Shown in pieces: positions 7,800-16,441 of a DNA stretch of 64,000 nt. The notes beneath the pieces were generated by a model that saw nothing but the letters and a program-made list of their open reading frames with translations, searched no databases and was not told the origin of the DNA. Position numbers and translations under genes: made by a program. This DNA is from Algoriphagus limi (GTDB lineage Bacteria > Bacteroidota > Bacteroidia > Cytophagales > Cyclobacteriaceae). Location: NCBI RefSeq assembly GCF_024919275.1, contig NZ_JANWGH010000001.1, positions 372,001-436,000 of the forward strand. The letters run 5' to 3'. How positions within the stretch are numbered: position 1 is the stretch's first letter; every line of letters starts with the position of its first letter.

Positions 7800-9380
7800 A
7801 TGAAAAAAATATTAAATCTTCAGCTCGATCCGGTAGAAGCTTATGATCCGGATCTTTTTAAGGAAGTTGCACATCAAAAAGCTGGAATTCCCTCTGATAC
7901 CTCGGGCGTATTTGTTAGGCAAAATCGACGTTCTATTGATGCTCGGGGAAGGCGAGTGAAAGTAATTGTAGAGGCTGAAGTCTTTTTAAATGAGAATCCT
8001 AGTCCTAGGATTGAGAATGAATACCACTATAATTCGGTAAGAAATTCTGATCCAATAATTATTGTTGGGGCCGGGCCTGCAGGTTTATTTGCTGGTTTGC
8101 GGGCTATCGAATTGGGAGTAAAGCCAATTATTCTTGAAAGAGGGAAGGATGTTCGAGCCAGAAGACGAGATTTAGCGGCTATTAATAAAGCTCATGTTGT
8201 AAATCCAGATTCTAATTACTGTTTTGGTGAAGGAGGTGCAGGTACTTATTCGGATGGAAAATTATATACCCGCTCCAAAAAAAGAGGAGATATCCGCCGA
8301 ATTTTAGAAATCCTGGTGGATCATGGAGCCACAGAGGAAATATTGGTGGATGCTCACCCTCATATCGGAACCAATAAATTGCCTCAAGTAGTCACAAAGC
8401 TTAGGGAAACAATTTTAAATGCTGGTGGAGAGATTCATTTTGAAACCCGAGTGGAGGATTTTATCATCCAAAAAGGTGAATTAAAAGGGGTGATTTCTCA
8501 GCATGGAGACAAGTTTGAAGGTCTTGGGGTGATTTTAGCAACGGGCCATTCCGCGAGAGATATTTTTAGTTTGCTTCACAAAAGGGAAATTTTGATTGAA
8601 GCAAAACCTTTTGCTTTGGGTGTCAGAATTGAGCATGCACAAAATCTCATTGACCGTATCCAATACCATTGTGAAGTGGATAGAGGACCCTATTTGCCCG
8701 CTTCTTCTTATTCATTGGTTCAGCAAACTTATTTTAAGGGAAAGCAGCGAGGGGTTTTTAGCTTTTGTATGTGTCCTGGAGGGTTTATCGTTCCAGCTGC
8801 TACAGCTCCCGGAGAGTTGGTTGTGAATGGGATGAGTCCAAGTCGAAGAGATAGTAAGTTTGCTAATTCAGGAATGGTTGTGGCCGTCGAATTAGAAGAT
8901 TTACCCGAGTATCGAAAATATGGTCCTTTGGCTGCAATGCATTTTCAAGAAGATATTGAAAAAAAGGCTTGGGAACTCGGGGGACAAACTCAAACTGCTC
9001 CAGCTCAACGAATGATGGATTTTATGCAGCGAAAAGTCAGTAATCGATTGCTGGACACTTCTTATCAACCAGGTTTAAATTCTGTAGAGATGAGAGAGTT
9101 TTTACCTGATTTTATTTCAAATCGAATGGTTGATGCTTTCCAGGCTTTTGGGAAAAAAATGAAGGGATATTTAACGAATGATGCACAATTGATTGGTGTG
9201 GAAAGCCGAACATCTTCTCCCGTTCGTATCCCAAGAGATCGAGAAACTTTTGAACACACTCAAATAAAACGTCTTTTCCCATGTGGAGAGGGGGCCGGAT
9301 ATGCCGGAGGAATAGTTTCAGCTGCAATGGATGGAGAGCGATGTGCTGAAAAGTTAATTGCTGCTTATATCAGGACATAG
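7800..9380 (+). CDS. FAD-dependent dehydrogenase of the COG2509 type
   Basis: A soluble flavoprotein of unknown substrate, 526 residues. The FAD-binding dinucleotide fold is at residues 86-100 (IIIVGAGPAGLFAGL), preceded by about 80 residues that form the family's characteristic N-terminal domain. Other blocks are FGEGGAGTYSDGKLYTR (about 140-157), ATGHSARD in the centre and CGEGAGYAGGIVSAAMDG at the C-terminus, which closes around the flavin. FSFCMCPGGFIVPA is a highly conserved segment of this uncharacterised group. The gene stands alone behind a clear promoter, and the neighbours give no hint of a pathway. I recognise the family but not a reaction; a role in tetrapyrrole or aromatic ring metabolism would be speculation. 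Confidence 0.88.
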   Translation: MKKILNLQLDPVEAYDPDLFKEVAHQKAGIPSDTSGVFVRQNRRSIDARGRRVKVIVEAEVFLNENPSPRIENEYHYNSVRNSDPIIIVGAGPAGLFAGLRAIELGVKPIILERGKDVRARRRDLAAINKAHVVNPDSNYCFGEGGAGTYSDGKLYTRSKKRGDIRRILEILVDHGATEEILVDAHPHIGTNKLPQVVTKLRETILNAGGEIHFETRVEDFIIQKGELKGVISQHGDKFEGLGVILATGHSARDIFSLLHKREILIEAKPFALGVRIEHAQNLIDRIQYHCEVDRGPYLPASSYSLVQQTYFKGKQRGVFSFCMCPGGFIVPAATAPGELVVNGMSPSRRDSKFANSGMVVAVELEDLPEYRKYGPLAAMHFQEDIEKKAWELGGQTQTAPAQRMMDFMQRKVSNRLLDTSYQPGLNSVEMREFLPDFISNRMVDAFQAFGKKMKGYLTNDAQLIGVESRTSSPVRIPRDRETFEHTQIKRLFPCGEGAGYAGGIVSAAMDGERCAEKLIAAYIRT

Positions 9381-9438
9381 AATTTGACCTTTTCTGTCAA
9401 GAACCTTCCAATGAGATATCAATTAGCTAAATTATGAT

Positions 9439-10833
9439 GTGGAATTTGCGATAGTTGATATTGAAACGACAGGAGGCGACAGTAGGTCAGGAGGAATTAC
9501 TGAAATAGCCGTCCTGATTCATAATGGTGAAGAGATAACTGAAACCTTTCAGACCTTGCTAAACCCAAGGCAGTCTATACCAGCATATATTACTGGATTA
9601 ACGGGGATTGATTCTGAAATGGTAAGAAATGCACCCTATTTTGAAGAGGTAGCTGACAAAATATGGGGATTATTGGAAGGTAGAGTTTTCGTAGCCCATC
9701 AGGTCAATTTTGATTTTGGTTTTTTGAAAACAGCCTTTTCTTCACTTGGAAAGGACTTGACAAATGCAAAATTATGCACAGTTAGGCTTGCCCGAAAAGT
9801 GTTTCCCGGCCTTAGTTCTTATAGTTTGGGAAGGGTTTGTGAAGCCAAAAAAATACCAATTGAGGCTAGACATAGAGCTATGGGTGATGCCAAGGCTACG
9901 GCCATCCTCTTTGATCAAATGCTTAAGTTTCAACCTGAAACTGTCAGAGGATTTTTAAAGTCAAAAAACTCCTTCCGATTTCTTCCTCCCAATTTTCCTT
10001 CCCATAAATATTCAGATCTTCCAAAGTCATGTGGTGTATATTACATGCTTGATTCCCATGGTAAGGTCATTTATGTGGGGAAAGCGATAAATATTCAGGA
10101 GCGTTTTCGATCCCATTTTTCAGGGAATTTGTACTATCCTCAAAAACAAGAATTGAAAGCTGCTGTTGCAGATATTAGGTGGGAATTGACGGGAAGTGAA
10201 TTCATGGCTTTATTGCTTGAAACCCTTGAAATCAAACGGATTTGGCCTAAGTATAATCAAGCTATCAAAAAGCCTAAAGCACTGTGGGGATTGTATTCTT
10301 ATTTGGATGGAAATGGGTATACCCGTTTTCAATTAGCTCGTTTGAAGAAAAACCTTCAACCCATTGAGACATTCTTTTCTCAAGAGGAGGGAAGAGGGTT
10401 TTTGAAGGAAGCTACCGAAAGCTTCAAATTATGCCAAAGACTTTCAGGATTACGTTCTGTTACCTGTAGGAGTGTAATGGACGAATCATGTGAGGGGGCT
10501 TGTGAAGGAAATATTCCTTCAAAAAAATACAATGAGAAGGTTCAGAACTTTTTGAAGTCAATCCAAGATAGAAAAGGAGTTATTAAGATTGAACTAGAGG
10601 GTAGAAATGAAAATGAGAAAGCTGTTTGTGTTTTCGAAAAAGGAATTTTGACTCATTATGGTTTCAAAAATCTCAATGAAGAGGACGATTCCTTTGCATT
10701 AAAATCCGTGACTCCCTATCCTGAAACAGCCTACGTCTTCAGGCAATTTTTTCATCAATTTTCGCTTGAGCAAGTAGAGATTATTGATCGAATAGAACAA
10801 AAGCCAAGAGAAGTATTACCCCTTGGCTTTTGA
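9439..10833 (+). CDS. DnaQ-like exonuclease fused to a UvrC-type GIY-YIG nuclease
   Basis: A two-nuclease protein probably acting in DNA repair or end processing. Residues 1-165 are a DEDDh 3'-5' exonuclease like the epsilon subunit of DNA polymerase III: FAIVDIETTG (Asp7, Glu9), HQVNFDFGFL and HRAMGDAKAT. Residues 195-290 are a GIY-YIG domain as in UvrC and Cho: CGVYYM, VIYVGKA, an arginine in ERFRSHF, and a glutamate in the segment ending KRIWPKYN. The last 170 residues have several cysteines (CQRLSGLRSVTC...CEGAC) and no domain I can name. The translation starts with GTG at 9439; two ATGs at 9434 and 9437 are in other frames. Such fusions are known in Bacteroidota and Actinobacteria. It is convergent with the next gene. 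Confidence 0.9.
   Translation: MEFAIVDIETTGGDSRSGGITEIAVLIHNGEEITETFQTLLNPRQSIPAYITGLTGIDSEMVRNAPYFEEVADKIWGLLEGRVFVAHQVNFDFGFLKTAFSSLGKDLTNAKLCTVRLARKVFPGLSSYSLGRVCEAKKIPIEARHRAMGDAKATAILFDQMLKFQPETVRGFLKSKNSFRFLPPNFPSHKYSDLPKSCGVYYMLDSHGKVIYVGKAINIQERFRSHFSGNLYYPQKQELKAAVADIRWELTGSEFMALLLETLEIKRIWPKYNQAIKKPKALWGLYSYLDGNGYTRFQLARLKKNLQPIETFFSQEEGRGFLKEATESFKLCQRLSGLRSVTCRSVMDESCEGACEGNIPSKKYNEKVQNFLKSIQDRKGVIKIELEGRNENEKAVCVFEKGILTHYGFKNLNEEDDSFALKSVTPYPETAYVFRQFFHQFSLEQVEIIDRIEQKPREVLPLGF
10799..10831. terminator. inverted repeat at the end of the nuclease gene
   Basis: AAAAGCCAAG at 10799-10808 pairs perfectly with CTTGGCTTTT at 10822-10831 across a 13-base loop. It overlaps the stop codon and lies between convergent genes. 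The T tract is only four bases long on either strand, so termination may be partial. Confidence 0.5.
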
Positions 10834-10861
10834 TGATTTTGGTTTCGAATTTTAAATCAAT

Positions 10862-12061
10862 TTAATTTCCAGTATAGGTTACTCTGTAAATACAGTTAGC
10901 TACATCGTCGGAAATAAGGAGGCTGCCATCGGGAAGTTCTTGGACATCTACAGGTCTTCCCCAAACTTCCTGCGAAGCATCATCTAGCCAACCCGATGCA
11001 AAAGTTTCTACTCCGGTTACTTTTCCAGCATCATCAATTTTAGCAAGAACCACATCATAACCAGATTTTTTACTACGGTTCCAAGATCCATGCTTTGCGA
11101 TGATTGCTTGGTTTTTGTAACTAGCTGGGAACATTCCTCCTTCATAAAAGCGAATTCCTAGAGGAGCCACGTGTGCTCCAAGTTTTGCAGCTGGAGCAAC
11201 ATAAAAATCCTGAGCCTCACCTTTATCACCAAATTCAGGATCCTTTACATCACCTGCATGCCAATAAGGGTAGCCAAAATGCTGTCCAGCTTCAGTTGCA
11301 ACATTCAGTTCACAATCAGGAATGTCATCTCCCATCATGTCACGACCATTATCTGTAAACCAAAGATTTCCTGTCACAGGATGCCAATCGAAACCTACCG
11401 AATTTCGAACTCCATGAGCATAGACTTCTGGTTTTGGATTTGGTGAGTTAACATCAATTCTTGTGATCGAGGCAAAAATTTCATCCTCGGATTCACAAAT
11501 ATTACATGGTGCCCCTACAGGTACATAAAGCATCCCATCAGGTCCAAATGCTATAAATTTCCATCCGTGATGTCTTTCCGTAGGATATTGATCATAAACA
11601 ACCTCGTACTTTGGGTTTCCAAGATTATTTAAAATGTCAGGGAATTTAAGGATTCTACTAACTTCGGCCACGTAAAGATCTCCATCCTTGTAGGCGACAC
11701 CATTTGGCATTCGAAGGCCTTCTGCTAAAATGAATTTGGTATCGGCTTTTCCATCTGCATCTTCATCGATCACAGCATAGACATTTTTCTCTTGTCTATT
11801 TCCTACAAAGACAACTCCATTTTCAGCTAAAGCCATTGACCGTGCATTGGGGATGTCTGCTGCCCAAACGGAGATTTCAAATCCTTCAGGTAATTGAATC
11901 CTATCCAATTTTACATCTGCTTGAGCATTTTTGATTGATCGCTTATTGCTCGAATTAGGAGTTTTGACCTCTGTCAGCTTTTCAGAGCTTTGCTGACAAC
12001 TGGCTTGGACCATCAAAAGGCCGAAGCAAACAGCAAGTGAAATAGTTTTAGAGTAGTTCAT
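10862..12061 (-). CDS. PQQ-type sorbosone/glucose dehydrogenase-like beta-propeller lipoprotein
   Basis: A secreted lipoprotein of 399 residues with a signal peptide ending VQASC. The mature part is a six-bladed propeller of the soluble glucose dehydrogenase / L-sorbosone dehydrogenase group, which oxidises sugars with PQQ in the periplasm. Visible blocks are LPEGFEISVWA at the start of the propeller, GLRMPNGVAYKDGDLYVA, FGPDGMLYVPVGAPCNIC, GVRNSVGFDWHP, LWFTDNGRD and KHGSWNRSKKSGYDVV; the His and Arg in the last two blocks are conserved in the family. Substrate is not known and no PQQ synthesis genes are in the window. It stands alone between the convergent nuclease and the divergent ABC-F gene. 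Confidence 0.85.
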   Translation of the reverse strand: MNYSKTISLAVCFGLLMVQASCQQSSEKLTEVKTPNSSNKRSIKNAQADVKLDRIQLPEGFEISVWAADIPNARSMALAENGVVFVGNRQEKNVYAVIDEDADGKADTKFILAEGLRMPNGVAYKDGDLYVAEVSRILKFPDILNNLGNPKYEVVYDQYPTERHHGWKFIAFGPDGMLYVPVGAPCNICESEDEIFASITRIDVNSPNPKPEVYAHGVRNSVGFDWHPVTGNLWFTDNGRDMMGDDIPDCELNVATEAGQHFGYPYWHAGDVKDPEFGDKGEAQDFYVAPAAKLGAHVAPLGIRFYEGGMFPASYKNQAIIAKHGSWNRSKKSGYDVVLAKIDDAGKVTGVETFASGWLDDASQEVWGRPVDVQELPDGSLLISDDVANCIYRVTYTGN

Positions 12062-12139
12062 GAATATTTGATTTTATGAATACAAGTTAATTCTTTTTGG
12101 ATTGTTTTAAGATAAGAGCTCAATAAGCGGTTGATTCTT

Positions 12140-12147
12140 TATTTTTG
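12140..12147 (+). promoter_or_regulatory. TAnnTTTG element four bases from the ABC-F start codon
   Basis: TATTTTTG is followed by CCCC and then the ATG at 12152. If this is the -7 element, transcription begins at or within a few bases of the ATG, which would make the mRNA leaderless. A good -33 TTG was not found. Confidence 0.4.
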
Positions 12148-12151
12148 CCCC

Positions 12152-14083
12152 ATGTTATCGATTAGCAATCTCTCATATTTCATCGGAGGAAGGGCACTTT
12201 ACGAAAATGCAAACCTGCATATCAAGCCAAAAGATAAGATTGGTTTGGTAGGTCAAAATGGAACCGGGAAATCTACACTTTTAAAAATTATCGCTGGGGA
12301 ATATCAACCCAGTAGCGGTGAAGTTCAAAAAGCCAAGGATTGTACCATAGGATTTTTGAATCAGGACTTGCTTTCCTATCAATCTGATGAAAGTATTCTG
12401 CAGGTTGCATTGGCAGCTTTTAAAGAAACACTTGCCCTACAGGATGAAATTGATGCCGTTCTCAAACAAATGGAAACGGATTATTCTGAAGAGGTTATTA
12501 ATCGTTTGGCAACTCTTCAGGAGCGTTTTGAAGCGAATGAGGGGTATACTATTAAAGCAAAGGCAGAGGAGGTTTTGGAAGGGATCGGCTTCCGAACAGA
12601 GGATTTGGAAAAACCACTCCGAAATTTTTCCGGTGGATGGAGAATGCGGGTGATGCTAGCCAAATTGCTTCTTGAAAAACCGGCATTATTACTCTTAGAT
12701 GAACCGACTAACCACCTTGACCTTCCATCTATTCAATGGGTTGAAAATTACCTCAAAACCTATGAAGGTGCTGTTGTGGTAGTTTCCCATGATCAGACCT
12801 TCTTAGACAATTGTGTGACTTCAATAGTAGAAGTGGCAAATAACACATTGACTTCCTATCCTGGAAATTATTCTTTCTATAAAAAGGAGAAAAAGGAAAG
12901 AATGGAAATCCAGCAAAATGCCTACGAGAATCAGCAGCAAATGATCAAGCAAACCGAGCGATTTATCGAGAGGTTTCGAGCAAAGGCCACCAAATCCAAT
13001 CAAGTTCAATCCCGCATAAAGGCACTTGAACGAATGGAACGGGTTCAAGAGGTTGTTGATGATGAAGCTTTTGTGAATTTTAAGTTTAAATTCTCTCAAA
13101 AATCAGGGAGACATGTAATCACTTTAGACCATATCGGTAAAAGCTATGGTGATTTGGTGATTTTGGAAAATACTTCCGCTTCAATCGAAAGAGGGGATAA
13201 GATAGCCTTGATTGGTGCCAATGGAAGGGGGAAATCCACTCTCTTACGGATCATTGCTGGAACCGAACCTATTACTGGAACTCGAACACAAGGACATAAT
13301 GTGATTCCTTCCTTTTATGCTCAGCATCAATTGGAGGCATTGACTCTTGATAATGAAATCATTCAGGAATTGGCTCAGGAAGGCTCTAATAAATCTGAAA
13401 CTGAGCTCAGAAATGTTTTGGGATGCTTTCTATTTACAAATGATGATGTATTCAAGAAGATCAAAGTACTTTCCGGTGGAGAAAAATCAAGAGTTGCTTT
13501 AGCGAAGACTCTAATTTCTGAGGCTAACTTTTTGTTACTTGATGAGCCTACAAATCACCTTGATTTTCAATCTGTCAACATTTTGATACAGGCTCTTCAG
13601 CAGTATGAAGGTACTTTTATCACCGTATCACACGATCGTCATTTCATCAAAGGAGTCGCGAATAAAATTTGGTATATCGAGGACCACCAGATAAAAGAAT
13701 ATCCGGGTACATACGAAGAATATGAGTTTTGGAAAGCTCAACAGGATGAAGAGAAAGCCTCTGCCTCTCAAATTGCTGAAAAATCTGTGCAAAAAGCCAA
13801 GTCTAAGTCACATTCTACAAATTCAGAAATTCAGGATGCTAAGCGAAGCTTGAAAAAACTTGAAAATGAATTAGAGCAAGTAGAGCAGTTGGTTGAAAAA
13901 TTAGAAAAAGAAGAGAAAGAGCTTAGCCTAAAACTTGCTGATCCTGAATTGTATCAAAATGATTCTGAAGCCAAAGCAGTCCAAGATTCCTATGGAGTAG
14001 TCAAATCCAAATTGGATGAGGCAAATCAAAATTGGGAAAGACTTGTGGATGAAATCGCGAATTTGCAGGAGAGCATTGCCTGA
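12152..14083 (+). CDS. ABC-F family ATPase (Uup/EttA-like)
   Basis: A soluble protein of 643 residues with two ABC ATPase domains and no membrane segment, belonging to the ABC-F translation factors that act at the ribosome. Domain 1: Walker A GQNGTGKST (about residues 34-42), signature FSGGWRMR, Walker B LLLLDEPTNHLD. A linker of about 80 charged residues (the P-site tRNA-interaction motif region) follows. Domain 2: GANGRGKST, LSGGEKSR and FLLLDEPTNHLD. The last 90 residues are a predicted coiled coil rich in Lys and Glu, as in Uup. I took the ATG at 12152 because it opens with MLSISNLS, the usual ABC-F start; the in-frame TTG at 12131 is unlikely. A resistance-type ABC-F is possible but nothing specific points to it. 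Confidence 0.92.
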   Translation: MLSISNLSYFIGGRALYENANLHIKPKDKIGLVGQNGTGKSTLLKIIAGEYQPSSGEVQKAKDCTIGFLNQDLLSYQSDESILQVALAAFKETLALQDEIDAVLKQMETDYSEEVINRLATLQERFEANEGYTIKAKAEEVLEGIGFRTEDLEKPLRNFSGGWRMRVMLAKLLLEKPALLLLDEPTNHLDLPSIQWVENYLKTYEGAVVVVSHDQTFLDNCVTSIVEVANNTLTSYPGNYSFYKKEKKERMEIQQNAYENQQQMIKQTERFIERFRAKATKSNQVQSRIKALERMERVQEVVDDEAFVNFKFKFSQKSGRHVITLDHIGKSYGDLVILENTSASIERGDKIALIGANGRGKSTLLRIIAGTEPITGTRTQGHNVIPSFYAQHQLEALTLDNEIIQELAQEGSNKSETELRNVLGCFLFTNDDVFKKIKVLSGGEKSRVALAKTLISEANFLLLDEPTNHLDFQSVNILIQALQQYEGTFITVSHDRHFIKGVANKIWYIEDHQIKEYPGTYEEYEFWKAQQDEEKASASQIAEKSVQKAKSKSHSTNSEIQDAKRSLKKLENELEQVEQLVEKLEKEEKELSLKLADPELYQNDSEAKAVQDSYGVVKSKLDEANQNWERLVDEIANLQESIA

Positions 14084-14120
14084 TGTTTTTCAATCTATCT
14101 GAAATTGGCTATTTTTCTTT

Positions 14121-15389
14121 ATGAAGGTTTTTCTGGGGTTTTTATTGGTTTATTTGGCTTTCGCTCAAAATGTATTTTCTCAGATTGAGGATCAGGTTTT
14201 TCGAGATCATATTCAATCGGTTAGAATTTTCCCTCAAGGGATTGAATTTGATAGTCAAATTGATGCTCCAACTATCAGTCTTCGGGATTCGCGAAGCCTA
14301 GTCTTGCTTTTTGATGATATCGCATTTGATCCTGAACTGTACACTGCCAAATTGATTCATTGTGACGCAGATTGGAAGCCATCCCAATTGAAGGATAATG
14401 ATTTCTTGTCTGGATTTAATCAATTCAACGTGCAAGATTATGAATACTCGGTAAATACAAGATTACCATATATTCACTACCGTTTTGAGATTCCTAGGGT
14501 TACCAAATCAGGGAATTATGTTGTGAAGGTTTACCGAGGAAGGGAAGAATCGGATGCAATCTTAACAAAACGTTTTATGGTATATGAGGACTTGTTTTCT
14601 GTTGGAGCCAGTATTGTACCGCCTTCCCAAACCAGTGATCGGAGAACAGATCAGCAAATCGACGTGGTAGTCAATTATTCAAAAGTAGAAGTGGTGAATC
14701 CAAGTTCTCAGATAAAAGTGGTGATTAGACAAAATCAACGATGGGATCATGCGAAATTGATCAATGAACCCACTTTTTTAAATGAGATTTCAAAAACCAT
14801 CCGATATGAAAATTTTGATGGAACTAACTCTTTTAGGGCTGGAAATGAGTTCCGATTTATTGATCTCCGTTTCATCAGAGCTACGGGTGCCAATATTGCT
14901 TCGGTAACTGTTGAGTCAGATGTGATTTACGCAGAGACGAAAGTTGATGTACCTAGAGAATGGGAAGTCTATTCTCAATACCTGGATTTAAATGGTCAAT
15001 ATATCGTCTATACAAATGATCGGCCTGGAGGAAACCCTGAAGTGGAAAGCGAGTATATTTTGACCACGTTCAGATTTTTTGCTCCGGAGAGTTCTCGAGA
15101 GATATATCTCTTAGGTACGCTTACAGATTGGGGTAAGAAGCCAGAAGCAAAAATGTCATGGAATCCAAAGTTAAAGGTTTATGAAACAACCCTTTTATTG
15201 AAACAGGGCTGGTATGATTACCAATTTGCAAGATTGGAAGACCAGCAATTTGATTCAATGGAGTTTGAGGGAAGTTATTTTGAAACCGAAAATGAATATG
15301 AAGTGCTAGTCTATTTTAGAGCCTTAGGTTCGCGTTATGATCAACTAGTAGGCTATGTTTACCTTCAGCCAAATCGAAGACGCTTATAA
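14121..15389 (+). CDS. type IX secretion system plug-family protein (DUF5103)
   Basis: A secreted protein of 422 residues with a signal peptide of about 21 residues (cleavage after VFSQ). It matches the DUF5103 family, now named for the protein that plugs the SprA translocon of the Bacteroidota type IX secretion system in Flavobacterium. Features seen are the N-terminal block DHIQSVRIFPQGIEFDSQ, LIHCDADWKPSQL, the central RENFDGTN-like segment (IRYENFDGTNSF), and a C-terminal carbohydrate-binding-like domain beginning IYLLGTLTDWG. It lies 37 bases after the ABC-F gene on the same strand. A TATTTTTC element ends three bases before the ATG, so a near-leaderless transcript is possible. No other T9SS component is in this window. 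Family placement is confident; the plug role is taken from the homologue. Confidence 0.82.
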   Translation: MKVFLGFLLVYLAFAQNVFSQIEDQVFRDHIQSVRIFPQGIEFDSQIDAPTISLRDSRSLVLLFDDIAFDPELYTAKLIHCDADWKPSQLKDNDFLSGFNQFNVQDYEYSVNTRLPYIHYRFEIPRVTKSGNYVVKVYRGREESDAILTKRFMVYEDLFSVGASIVPPSQTSDRRTDQQIDVVVNYSKVEVVNPSSQIKVVIRQNQRWDHAKLINEPTFLNEISKTIRYENFDGTNSFRAGNEFRFIDLRFIRATGANIASVTVESDVIYAETKVDVPREWEVYSQYLDLNGQYIVYTNDRPGGNPEVESEYILTTFRFFAPESSREIYLLGTLTDWGKKPEAKMSWNPKLKVYETTLLLKQGWYDYQFARLEDQQFDSMEFEGSYFETENEYEVLVYFRALGSRYDQLVGYVYLQPNRRRL

Positions 15390-15426
15390 ACCGTAACTTG
15401 AAAAAGTCTTAAAGTCTAAAAACAAA

Positions 15427-15457
15427 AAAAAGTCTGCAGGTTGGCTGCAGACTTTTT
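15427..15457. terminator. bidirectional terminator between T9SS plug and Cas6-like genes
   Basis: A perfect 13-bp inverted repeat (AAAAAGTCTGCAG / CTGCAGACTTTTT, loop GTTGG) flanked by A and T runs on both sides. It serves the two converging genes. Confidence 0.88.
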
Positions 15458-15459
15458 GA

Positions 15460-16344
15460 TTAATTTTCTTCGCTTTCTTCTTCACTACTTTCTGAAGGCG
15501 CTACATTTTGACGCATTCGCTCAGTAGGTCGGTAAGGTACAAAACCTTCACGCTTAAATTTATAAGGAGAGGTTCTATTTCCAGAAGGATGATTTGCTAA
15601 GTCAAGCATACCAAAACCTTTATGTGTGAAAGCACCAAGACCACATTTGAATACAAAGTCCTGAACTTCTGGAGCAGCATAAAGAGTGAATGGTAGGGTA
15701 TAGCCTCTAACTTCATACTTCACATCCATGTCATAAACTGAATAGATTCGGGCAAATTTTTTCTGCTGCTCTTTCAATTTATTGACATAATTCATGTCAG
15801 GTACCACTTGGAACTTGTAGAAGGATTCCATTTGCTCTGGCGTATACCATCCTGATCGCTCCATTCTGGTTAAGGTAGATTCATAAAGCAAATCGGAGAA
15901 TTCATCGCTATCAGGGCTGATGAATCGCTTTCCAATTTCTTCATTGAATGCAGGTGTGATTAATACCAATGGAGAAATACAAACGAACTTATTGGAAGTC
16001 TCCAACTCAGGTTCGTTTTCAATCTCGGTATATTCCGGAGAAAGGATCAAGTTGCCCAATTCAATTTTTGGTGTTGCGAAAACTTGCTCCAATAGGTAGT
16101 CCATAAAATCCTCACTATGAGAAGATAGGACTAGGGTGACCAAACTGGAATAGTAATGCAATCCACTTCTACTCACCTTAGTTTGACCTTTTAAGCCAGA
16201 GAAGTTGAAGTAATTGTAATTGAAGAACTCTTCACGTCCACCTTTGACAATCAAACCCTTAAGGAATTGAGCCAAAATGTATTGGTGGTGGAAAGGCAAG
16301 TAGGAGCCTTTGTTTTTTAGGGAAAATATAAGTCTAACTCTCAC
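15460..16344 (-). CDS. stand-alone Cas6-like RAMP protein
   Basis: A 294-residue protein resembling CRISPR-associated endoribonuclease Cas6, which binds and cuts CRISPR repeat RNA. The strongest sign is the C-terminal glycine-rich RAMP loop CGLGAFTHKGFGML (Gly235, Gly237, Gly243, Gly245). The N-terminus MRVRLIFSL begins a ferredoxin-like fold, and FNYNYFNFSGL (41-51) matches the 'FTFSpL' segment of Cas6. In many Cas6 enzymes a catalytic histidine lies just before that segment; here the stretch LIVKGGREEF has none, although His19 and His20 sit earlier. The tail is acidic (SESSEEESEEN). The start is GTG at 16344. There is no CRISPR array or other cas gene in 64 kb, so this looks like a domesticated or orphan member. 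It has its own candidate promoter and a strong terminator. Confidence 0.75.
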   Translation of the reverse strand: MRVRLIFSLKNKGSYLPFHHQYILAQFLKGLIVKGGREEFFNYNYFNFSGLKGQTKVSRSGLHYYSSLVTLVLSSHSEDFMDYLLEQVFATPKIELGNLILSPEYTEIENEPELETSNKFVCISPLVLITPAFNEEIGKRFISPDSDEFSDLLYESTLTRMERSGWYTPEQMESFYKFQVVPDMNYVNKLKEQQKKFARIYSVYDMDVKYEVRGYTLPFTLYAAPEVQDFVFKCGLGAFTHKGFGMLDLANHPSGNRTSPYKFKREGFVPYRPTERMRQNVAPSESSEEESEEN

Positions 16345-16413
16345 GATTTTTTAAAAATAAATGAGACAAGTGTTAATAAAATTGTAAACGTAATTATGGG
16401 TGTATAAGCAAAG

Positions 16414-16421
16414 CAAAAGTA
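16414..16421 (-). promoter_or_regulatory. TAnnTTTG element for the Cas6-like gene
   Basis: On the minus strand TACTTTTG lies about 70 bases before the GTG start and within the 97-base gap after ychF. The -33 region is only a weak match. It suggests the Cas6-like gene can be transcribed separately from ychF. Confidence 0.35.
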
Positions 16422-16441
16422 CAATTTTTTTCTAAGAAATG

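Noticed and set aside
10000..10300. GIY-YIG domain as a homing endonuclease or mobile element
   Set aside because: It is in frame with a DnaQ-type exonuclease and has UvrC/Cho-like context, so a repair nuclease is the better reading.
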